Assembly: GCA_035445085.1 (NCBI GenBank) | Contig: DAOMQA010000017.1 | Location: 1 to 49,826, forward strand | Source of the DNA: JBDHXE01 sp035445085 | Lineage (GTDB): Bacteria; Bacteroidota; Ignavibacteria; Kapaibacteriales; UBA2268 | Length of the DNA stretch: 49,826 bases | Direction of reading: 5' to 3' | The notes under the pieces: model-generated | Databases searched by the model: none | Told to the model about the DNA's origin: nothing | Seen by the model: the letters and a program-made list of their open reading frames with translations, nothing else | Program-made: the position numbers and the translations under genes | Shown: piece after piece, positions 44,552 to 49,826 of the stretch | How the letters are laid out: every line of letters begins with the position of its first letter | Numbering within the stretch: the first letter of the stretch is position 1

Positions 44552-45124
44552 TTGAAATCCATAAATATTTCGCAAACTTCATCAACTAAGGGTCCCCGCG
44601 ACAGCCAAAGAACGCATAAAATCAATTTTGAAATTAAAGCTCCTCAATTACGCGTAGTTGATGAAGAGGGTGCCTTATTGGGCATTATGAGCCGTGCAGA
44701 GGCAATGAAAATAGCAGAGGAACGAGAGATGGATCTTGTAGAGATTGCACCTCAAGCAAACCCACCTGTGTGTAGAGTTATTGATTTTGGCAAGTTCTCT
44801 TACGAAATACAAAAAAAAGAAAAGTTACAGAAAAAAAACCAACAGCAACAGCAGATGAAAGAAATTAGATTCAAGTGGCGTACAGATACGCATGATTTTA
44901 ATTTCAAGACTCGCCACGCAAAAGGGTTTATAGAAGAAGGTAATAAAATAAAAGCTTCTGTTATGTTCCGAGGTCGGGAGATGACGCATACAAATATAGG
45001 CAAAGAACTATTAGAAAAATTTGTAGAAGAGTTAAAAGAAATCGCGAAGATAGATTCACCTATAAAAATGGAAGGTCGTAATATGTCTGTAATAATGTCT
45101 CCTATCAAAGCTAAAAAGAAATAA
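44552..45124 (+). CDS. infC: Translation initiation factor IF-3
   Basis: The 190 residues have an N-domain (INFEIKAPQLRVVDEEGALLGIMSRAEAM, DLVEIAPQANPPVCRVIDFGKF), a Lys/Gln linker, and a C-domain (EIRFKWRTDTHDFNFKTRHA, MFRGREMTHTNIGKELL). IF-3 discriminates start codons and keeps the 30S free. The start is TTG with GAGGATATAT upstream, and no ATG lies nearby; rare starts in infC underlie autoregulation in other bacteria. The usual followers rpmI and rplT are absent and rho comes next. Confidence 0.96.
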   Translation: MKSINISQTSSTKGPRDSQRTHKINFEIKAPQLRVVDEEGALLGIMSRAEAMKIAEEREMDLVEIAPQANPPVCRVIDFGKFSYEIQKKEKLQKKNQQQQQMKEIRFKWRTDTHDFNFKTRHAKGFIEEGNKIKASVMFRGREMTHTNIGKELLEKFVEELKEIAKIDSPIKMEGRNMSVIMSPIKAKKK

Positions 45125-45208
45125 TAAAGTAGTAAAAAATAAGTAAATTACTTTCGCTACACTCAGTAATTAATTGAATATTAAAATAAAATATTTTTGG
45201 TACCCCTT

Positions 45209-46543
45209 ATGAGTAAAGAATATACAAAGTCTCAATCGGCACAATCTAATAATAAAAATGGTAACTCTTCAATAATTGATATTACAGAATTGAGAACCAA
45301 GAAAATCGCCGAATTGACTGGCTTAGCAAAAACTCTCGGAATAAATGATTTTGCTGACTTGAGCAAGCAAGAACTAATATTAAAAATTGTAGAAGCACAA
45401 GCCTTAGCAGCACAAAAAGAGTTAGCATTTGAAGGATTAATAGCTGGTGCTGGCGTTTTAGAAATATTACCTGATGGATATGGTTTTTTAAGATCTGCCA
45501 ATTATAATTACCTCCCTTCTCCTGATGATATATATGTATCTCCTTCCCAAATAAAAAGATTTGCATTAAAAACAGGAGATTTGATAAAAGGACAGGTACG
45601 TCAGCCTAAAGAAGGTGAAAGGTTCTATGCTTTAATAAAAGTAGAAAATGTAAACTTTACAGAACCAGACAAAATCAGAGAAAGGACACAATTCGATAAT
45701 TTAACTCCGCTATATCCTAATAAACGATTACGTTTAGAGAAATTGCCAAGTGAATACTCTATGAGGATATTTGATTTATTAGTTCCAATTGGTAAAGGGC
45801 AACGTGGTTTAATCGTATCTCCTCCTAAATCTGGTAAAACAATTTTATTACAACAATTAGCTAATAGCATAGCTTATAACCACCCGGAAGTAGTTTTAAT
45901 TGTACTTTTAATTGACGAACGCCCTGAAGAAGTTACAGATATGGAACGTTCGGTAAAAGCAGAAGTAGTGTCGTCTACATTTGACGAACCGCCAGAAAGA
46001 CACGTTCAAGTTGCTGATATGGTGTTAGAAAAAGCAAAAAGATTAGTAGAAGCAAAGCAAGACGTCGTTATTCTTTTAGACTCAATTACTAGGTTAGCAA
46101 GAGCCCATAATACAGTTGTGCCTCACTCTGGAAAAATATTATCTGGAGGTGTTGATGCAAATGCCCTTCACAAGCCAAAACGCTTTTTTGGTGCAGCAAG
46201 AAACGTAGAAGAAGGTGGTTCATTAACAATAATAGCAACTTCATTAGTTGAAACTGGTAGCCGTATGGACGAAGTAATCTTTGAGGAATTTAAGGGTACT
46301 GGTAATATGGAAGTTGTCTTAGATAGAAAGATTTCTGAGAGACGTGTGTTCCCTGCTATTGATATAAACCGTTCTGGAACGAGACGCGAAGATTTATTAT
46401 ATGATGCTGATGAAATAAACAGAGTATGGATATTAAGAAAAGTCTTAGCAGAAATGCAATCCGTTGAAGGAATGGAATTTTTGTTAGATAGAATGAGAAC
46501 TAAAAAAACGAATAAAGATTTGTTATTTTCATTAAATAGTTAA
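45209..46543 (+). CDS. rho: Transcription termination factor Rho
   Basis: The 444 residues contain a Rho-N domain (about 25-75: LTGLAKTLGINDFADLSKQEL), the RNA-binding CSD-like domain (EILPDGYGFLRSANYNYLPS), Walker A SPPKSGKT, Walker B LIVLLIDERPEEVTDM, and the Q/R-loop region LLDSITRLARAHNT. Bacteroidota Rho often has a long inserted N-terminal domain; this one is short. The ATG at 45209 is used because the TTG at 45197 lies inside a TATTTTTG sequence (45192-45199) that may be its promoter or chance. Confidence 0.97.
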   Translation: MSKEYTKSQSAQSNNKNGNSSIIDITELRTKKIAELTGLAKTLGINDFADLSKQELILKIVEAQALAAQKELAFEGLIAGAGVLEILPDGYGFLRSANYNYLPSPDDIYVSPSQIKRFALKTGDLIKGQVRQPKEGERFYALIKVENVNFTEPDKIRERTQFDNLTPLYPNKRLRLEKLPSEYSMRIFDLLVPIGKGQRGLIVSPPKSGKTILLQQLANSIAYNHPEVVLIVLLIDERPEEVTDMERSVKAEVVSSTFDEPPERHVQVADMVLEKAKRLVEAKQDVVILLDSITRLARAHNTVVPHSGKILSGGVDANALHKPKRFFGAARNVEEGGSLTIIATSLVETGSRMDEVIFEEFKGTGNMEVVLDRKISERRVFPAIDINRSGTRREDLLYDADEINRVWILRKVLAEMQSVEGMEFLLDRMRTKKTNKDLLFSLNS

Positions 46544-46558
46544 TTTTCATTATACTGA

Positions 46559-47461
46559 ATGGTAATAAGTCGTATATATGGCGGTATGGGTAACCAAATG
46601 TTTCAATATGCATTTGGTAGAGCTATTGCCGAAAAACTTAATACAGAGCTACAATTAGATATTAGAATGCTAGAATCTTATGCAACAAGGCCGAATATTA
46701 CAACTAGAGTATTTGACCTTGATTTGTATAATATTAGTGCCAAGCTAAGCAACGATGATATAATAAAGACTCTTCCCATTTATTCTACTCGCTCCGATAG
46801 GTATAAACGTATAGTCAAGAATATTTTAGGGATTAAAACATTTTATAATAACTTTGAATTGATTACCCAAAGTCGTTTTAATCCAAAAAATATAAGCATA
46901 GGCAATAATTATCTTTTAGAAGGATATTGGCAGAAATATGAATACTTTAAAGATATTGAGAAAATTATTAGAGCTGAATTTAAACTTAAAGACAAGCCTT
47001 CAGATAAAATAATAGAAATTGAAAATTATATAGAAGGAAGAAATGCAGTTGCAATACAAATCAGAAAAACTGACTACCTATCCATAACTTCAAACAGAAT
47101 AATGTTCGCAGAGCTAAAGCAAGATTATTTTGAAGCTGCCTACAATTTAATTAAATCTAAGGTAGAAAAACCTTTATTTTTAATTTTTTCTGATGATAAT
47201 GAATGGGCAAGGCAAAATTTACAATTTATTAAAGATGAAATGTTGATTATCGAAGAGGAGTGGAAGGGGGATAAATTTCAATACTCTACATATCTAATGA
47301 ATAAGTGTAAAAATCATATTATTTCTAATAGTTCATTTGGTTGGTGGGGTGCTTTTTTGGCAGATAATCCAGAACAGATAGTCATTGCTCCTCAAAAATG
47401 GTACAATATACCGCATAAGAATTTAAATATCTCTACCCCCCCAGCTTGGATTAGGATATAA
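46559..47461 (+). CDS. GT11 alpha-1,2-fucosyltransferase-like protein
   Basis: The 300 residues start RIYGGMGNQMFQYAFGRAIA, the GT11 signature. The GDP-fucose motif VAIQIRKTDYL (about 160-170) and the C-terminal ISNSSFGWWGAFLADNPE follow. It would add alpha-1,2-linked fucose from GDP-fucose to a surface glycan. It follows rho after 15 bases, probably by read-through. GDP-fucose synthesis genes are not in the window. The acceptor is unknown. Confidence 0.93.
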   Translation: MVISRIYGGMGNQMFQYAFGRAIAEKLNTELQLDIRMLESYATRPNITTRVFDLDLYNISAKLSNDDIIKTLPIYSTRSDRYKRIVKNILGIKTFYNNFELITQSRFNPKNISIGNNYLLEGYWQKYEYFKDIEKIIRAEFKLKDKPSDKIIEIENYIEGRNAVAIQIRKTDYLSITSNRIMFAELKQDYFEAAYNLIKSKVEKPLFLIFSDDNEWARQNLQFIKDEMLIIEEEWKGDKFQYSTYLMNKCKNHIISNSSFGWWGAFLADNPEQIVIAPQKWYNIPHKNLNISTPPAWIRI

Positions 47462-47474
47462 ATCTCCTTACACT

Positions 47475-48260
47475 TTAGTAATTTTCTATCTTTAAATTTT
47501 TCTTAATATAATTAATTGCTTCTTCTTGGCTAAGAATAGCAAAATCCTTATACCGAAGATGCACATCAATAATTTCATCTACTGCCTTATAAATGAGCTC
47601 TTTATTTTCCCAATTATTGAGATGCGATATAACTGTTTCTAAGCAACCCTTTTTATAAGATATTTGGCCCAAAACATGTATTAGTGTAGTTTTTACTCTA
47701 TTAGTAGTATCATATTGTAATTCTTTAAGCAAAGGTAAAATATCCTGTGGATGAGTTCTACCACGCAATTCAATGCCATGGCATATTTCACGTCGAACTT
47801 CTTTATCGCTATGAAGTAAGTATTTTTTAGCCCATAATAAAATAGGAATAGAGTTTTTTTCACTCATTTTCTTTACGGAGCCAATTACTGCATTGCGTAC
47901 GGAATGATGTGAGTCGAACAATGCAACGTCAAATAAATGTTCTACAAGTTCAAAATTATAAATTCCGACTTCTCCAGCTGCATTAATAGCTGTTTGCCTT
48001 ACCATCTCAATATTAGATTGATATAATTTATTTAAAGTTTCAATAATTTTATATGTCAAATTAGTCTTATTTTTAAATAAGCGAGCAATAGTTTGGTAAG
48101 TAGCTTTGCGGATATATGTATCCTCGTTGGAACTATACTGGTATAAATTTTCTAAATTATTAGATTCAATAGCAGAAAGTATGTCAATATATATATATTC
48201 ATTATACTTTTTTCGCTCGTCTTTCTTCATATCATAGTATTTCATATCTTCAGTTTTCAC
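47475..48260 (-). CDS. HEAT-repeat protein
   Basis: The 261 residues are all helical, with about six HEAT/AlkD-like repeats (IRKATYQTIARLFKN, VRQTAINAAGEVG, VRNAVIGSVKKMSE, VRREICHGIELRG, VKTTLIHVLGQIS). It is a protein- or nucleic-acid-binding scaffold; the repeat style resembles DNA-alkylation-repeat proteins, but no catalytic Asp can be assigned. The start is GTG at 48260, with an in-frame ATG at 48245. The upstream DNA has imperfect ATGAT repeats. It faces the 5S region. Confidence 0.8.
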   Translation of the reverse strand: MKTEDMKYYDMKKDERKKYNEYIYIDILSAIESNNLENLYQYSSNEDTYIRKATYQTIARLFKNKTNLTYKIIETLNKLYQSNIEMVRQTAINAAGEVGIYNFELVEHLFDVALFDSHHSVRNAVIGSVKKMSEKNSIPILLWAKKYLLHSDKEVRREICHGIELRGRTHPQDILPLLKELQYDTTNRVKTTLIHVLGQISYKKGCLETVISHLNNWENKELIYKAVDEIIDVHLRYKDFAILSQEEAINYIKKNLKIENY

Positions 48261-48284
48261 TTATCATTATATCATCATATCATC

Positions 48285-48413
<129 letters not shown>

Positions 48414-48428
48414 TTAATTAAAAGAGTC
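48414..48428. repeat. Spacer repeat copy 1 (TTAATTAAAAGAGTC)
   Basis: TTAATTAAAAGAGTC next to the 5' side of the complete 5S recurs as TTAATTTAAAAGAGTC at 49705-49720, next to the 5' side of the deleted 5S copy. The spacer between membrane gene and 5S was therefore duplicated along with the 5S. Confidence 0.65.
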
Positions 48429-48452
48429 AGTATGATATTTTTTTTATATCAA

Positions 48453-48881
48453 TTAATATTTTTGTTTTAAAAACATACTCCAATCAATTGAAAAAATAAT
48501 TAATAATAATAATATTACATTCAAAGCACTGGTACTTATCAGTAAAATATCAAAAAAGGCAATATCTACTTCTAAAAATCTACAAAAATATTTCAATAAT
48601 GTAATTTGCAATAATAATGTGAAATTGAATAATGTAAATATATTAATGGTTTTTATTATTTTTATACTTTTGATTAATTTAGAAGTATTTATTAAAATAT
48701 TGAAAAAATAGCAAGATAATAAACAAATAATACCGAACAAAAAGAAATTGATTTGTATACTATTAAATAATAAACTAAAATTATTAGTCGAAAATATCGC
48801 ATCTATGACAAAAAGTAAATTTAAAATAATAATGTTTATAAAATTGATTTTAATACAAAAGTTTTTTAAGTTATTCATCAT
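48453..48881 (-). CDS. Small four-helix membrane protein A of the 5S array
   Basis: The 142-residue protein is extremely hydrophobic and Ile/Leu/Phe/Asn-rich, with four predicted helices (about 12-30, 40-63, 78-96, 104-132) and a charged end FLKQKY. It was not recognised as a known family. A LLSCY stretch in helix 2 resembles ILSCYY in protein B, and the two are similar in length and layout, so distant paralogy is possible. Two adjacent ATGs (48881, 48878). The stop of the short frame at 48885-48983 lies 3 bases upstream, and the 5S gene begins about 45 bases downstream. Confidence 0.55.
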   Translation of the reverse strand: MMNNLKNFCIKINFINIIILNLLFVIDAIFSTNNFSLLFNSIQINFFLFGIICLLSCYFFNILINTSKLIKSIKIIKTINIFTLFNFTLLLQITLLKYFCRFLEVDIAFFDILLISTSALNVILLLLIIFSIDWSMFLKQKY

Positions 48882-48884
48882 CTT

Positions 48885-48983
48885 TTATTTGAATAAGCCT
48901 TTCCAAAATTTAACAACTTCAACAACTCCAATTGCAGTAGAAGAAGCCATCACCCCTCCTACAACTTTCCCACGCAGTATCAT
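48885..48983 (-). CDS. Short peptide gene starting inside a 5S fragment
   Basis: The 32 codons start at an ATG at 48983 within the 5S fragment and read MILRGKVVGG, then VMASSTAIGV, then VEVVKFWKGLFK. An internal ATG at 48950 has GGAGG 4 bases before it and would give 21 residues. The peptide is a single hydrophobic, cationic, amphipathic helix with a Gly-Gly pair at 9-10, as in double-glycine leaders of exported peptides. It ends 3 bases before membrane protein A, so coupling is likely. It could equally be the surviving 3' end of a longer gene or a chance frame. Confidence 0.4.
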   Translation of the reverse strand: MILRGKVVGGVMASSTAIGVVEVVKFWKGLFK

Positions 48984-49004
48984 CAGCCCGATGGAGCTTA
49001 ACTT
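48964..49004 (-). pseudogene. 5S rRNA fragment 1 (internal 41 nt)
   Basis: 41 bases match 48311-48357 of the complete gene's internal region except one position (CCCAC versus CCCAT). The last 3' bases and the whole 5' third are missing. The boundaries are sharp on both sides. Confidence 0.85.
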
Positions 49005-49068
49005 TTACATATATTATTATAAAAATAAAAATTTATAATATAGATGGTTTTAATTTATTAATTCTAAA

Positions 49069-49464
49069 TTACTTCTTTTTAAATTTATCTATTATTTTTT
49101 GTGTAAAAAATGGCATTAAAGCAAATATTATTGAATTAACGATAGATATTATTATAGTTTTTGTATCAATGCTTTCATTAAAAAGTAAGCGAACTGTAGG
49201 AAAAACTAAGAACCCAAGAATGGCACTAAATAATATATCCCATATTTTTCTTTTGCTATTAATACGATTATCTTCTAAATCATATTTAATCACAACATAA
49301 GCATAATAACAAGATAATATTATGAGTGGTATCAAGTAAATTAAAGATAAAAATGGTTTATTTAGATACAATATAGTTAATAGTCCATAACATACTAATA
49401 AATTAAAAACAATTATATAGAACCATTTAAATGATATTGAGATATTTATAGATTTATCGTTCAT
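49069..49464 (-). CDS. Small membrane protein B of the 5S array
   Basis: The 131-residue protein has four membrane helices (about 14-32, 38-58, 74-95, 103-122), a charged loop (DLEDNRINSKRKIW) between helices 2 and 3, and a Lys-rich end DKFKKK. It was not recognised as a known family. The ATG at 49464 is chosen because the in-frame TTG at 49506 lies inside the -7 promoter box. Its C-terminal 29 residues are about 45% identical to the gene cut off at the window end, so it belongs to a tandem paralog family. Confidence 0.65.
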   Translation of the reverse strand: MNDKSINISISFKWFYIIVFNLLVCYGLLTILYLNKPFLSLIYLIPLIILSCYYAYVVIKYDLEDNRINSKRKIWDILFSAILGFLVFPTVRLLFNESIDTKTIIISIVNSIIFALMPFFTQKIIDKFKKK

Positions 49465-49503
49465 AAAATTAAATAAAGTGCTCTCAAGATAATATTCTAC
49501 TTG

Positions 49504-49535
49504 CAAATATAGTTTAACAGAATTAAATAAACAAA
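49504..49535 (-). promoter_or_regulatory. Promoter of membrane gene B (TTTG-N20-TATATTTG)
   Basis: On the minus strand TTTG (complement of 49532-49535) is followed after exactly 20 bases by TATATTTG (complement of 49504-49511). This is the best match in the window to the Bacteroidota consensus TTTG-N19-21-TAnnTTTG. The leader to the ATG at 49464 is about 35 bases. Confidence 0.75.
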
Positions 49536-49614
49536 ATTATTTTTATTAAATTAGAATTATTGAAGAATAAATTGAAGAAAGGGATGCAGATTATATGTTA
49601 GTCTAATAAACGAC

Positions 49615-49644
49615 AAAAAGCTCATAATGATATTATGAGCTTTT
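49615..49644 (-). terminator. Terminator directly after 5S fragment 2
   Basis: AAAAGCTCATAAT (49616-49628) and ATTATGAGCTTTT (49632-49644) form a perfect 13-bp stem with a 3-base loop. On the minus strand it is followed by TTTTTG. It abuts the 3' end of the 5S fragment, as a terminator of a 5S transcript would. Confidence 0.85.
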
Positions 49645-49684
49645 AACTTGGCAGCGACTTACTTTCCCACGCAGTACCCTCCAT
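49645..49684 (-). pseudogene. 5S rRNA fragment 2 with internal deletion
   Basis: The 3'-terminal 30 bases of 5S (AACTTGGCAGCGACTTACTT and on) are joined directly to CCCTCCAT from the 5' part, with about 55 bases missing between. GTA occurs at both ends of the missing part in the complete gene, so a deletion between 3-base repeats explains it. Beyond 49684 the 5' end differs from the complete copy. Confidence 0.88.
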
Positions 49685-49704
49685 GGCAAAACCAGTAAAC
49701 AGTC

Positions 49705-49720
49705 TTAATTTAAAAGAGTC
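49705..49720. repeat. Spacer repeat copy 2 (TTAATTTAAAAGAGTC)
   Basis: One base longer than the copy at 48414-48428 and in the same position relative to a 5S copy and a membrane gene stop. Confidence 0.65.
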
Positions 49721-49727
49721 TTACTAA

Positions 49728-49826
49728 TTAATTTAACATTTTTTTATTAAACTTTTTTTGTAATTTTAATATTAAATAAGGTATAAAAGTAAAAAATATT
49801 CCATTTAATAAAGATAATATTATAGT
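49728..49826 (-). CDS. C-terminus of a third array membrane protein (cut by window end)
   Basis: The 32 codons plus stop run in from the right edge: TIILSLLNGIFFTFIPYLIL followed by a Lys-rich end (KKFNKK). They align with the C-terminus of protein B (TIIISIVNSIIFALMPFF, then DKFKKK) with 13 of 29 identities and no gaps. It is therefore a paralog whose 5' part lies beyond the window. The repeated spacer and 5S fragment 2 follow its stop. Confidence 0.65.
   Translation of the reverse strand, partial: TIILSLLNGIFFTFIPYLILKLQKKFNKKMLN

Noticed and set aside
48748..49038. A 96-codon plus-strand frame across the 5S fragment
   Set aside because: It is antisense to membrane gene A and the short peptide frame, and its end translates the 5S antisense strand (PRSIISPMEL), a known kind of false gene call.

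Overview
The window is AT-rich chromosomal DNA from a Gram-negative bacterium of the Bacteroidota / FCB group. A lineage near Kapaibacteriota or Ignavibacteria is an inference, not something the sequence proves. Three things point there: a type IX secretion (T9SS) C-terminal sorting domain on a 763-residue surface protein, several promoter boxes of the Bacteroidota form TAnnTTTG (one with TTTG exactly 20 bases upstream), and Bacteroidota-style lipoproteins and outer-membrane barrels. Unlike many Bacteroidota, some genes also have strong Shine-Dalgarno sites (AAGGAGG before the ATP-grasp gene, AAAAGGAG at the left edge, GGAGGG before trkH).

Layout. 1-6 kb: a DsbD-alpha-like secreted protein, a divergent GH13 alpha-amylase-family protein, and a T9SS cargo protein with a co-transcribed barrel. 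6-9.7 kb: a sugar nucleotidyltransferase, then metK and ahcY of the SAM cycle. 9.8-11.8 kb: an LptF/LptG permease and secG. 12-20.5 kb: a tightly packed run of ten genes (murI, plsY-like, alpha/beta hydrolase, DJ-1/PfpI, acylphosphatase, patatin-Omp85, SLOG protein, J-domain protein, rhodanese, sigma-54 activator). 20.5-26.2 kb, minus strand: DUF2130 protein, ATP-grasp protein, pyk, a membrane protein and an MFS transporter. 26.3-30 kb: convergent asnS and metG. 30-35 kb: two secreted proteins (one TPR-LRR), a large membrane Fe-S oxidoreductase and a lipoprotein. 35-43.5 kb: a polysaccharide flippase, a YihY/BrkB protein, an Ig-like lipoprotein, a TrkH/TrkA potassium system and a PD40 beta-propeller protein. 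43.5-48.3 kb: a CHAD protein, infC, rho, a GT11 fucosyltransferase and a HEAT-repeat protein. Most of this is ordinary housekeeping and envelope biology.

The right end (48.3-49.8 kb) is different. On the minus strand there is one near-complete 5S rRNA gene with no 23S beside it, and two 5S fragments (41 and 40 nt), one carrying a clean internal deletion. Between them lie small, very hydrophobic genes. At least two of these are clear paralogs (49069-49464 and the gene cut by the window end), and a third, 48453-48881, may be a distant relative. One copy has a near-perfect Bacteroidota promoter, and one 5S fragment is followed at once by a perfect 13-bp terminator hairpin. A 32-codon reading frame begins inside one 5S fragment, has a Gly-Gly motif and ends 3 nt before the next membrane gene. 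This 5S-punctuated array of membrane-protein cassettes is the best candidate here for something undescribed. Its origin (tandem duplication next to 5S, or repeated insertion at 5S) and its function are unknown.

No tRNA, CRISPR array, transposase or integrase was recognised. No gene-free stretch exceeds about 300 bases.
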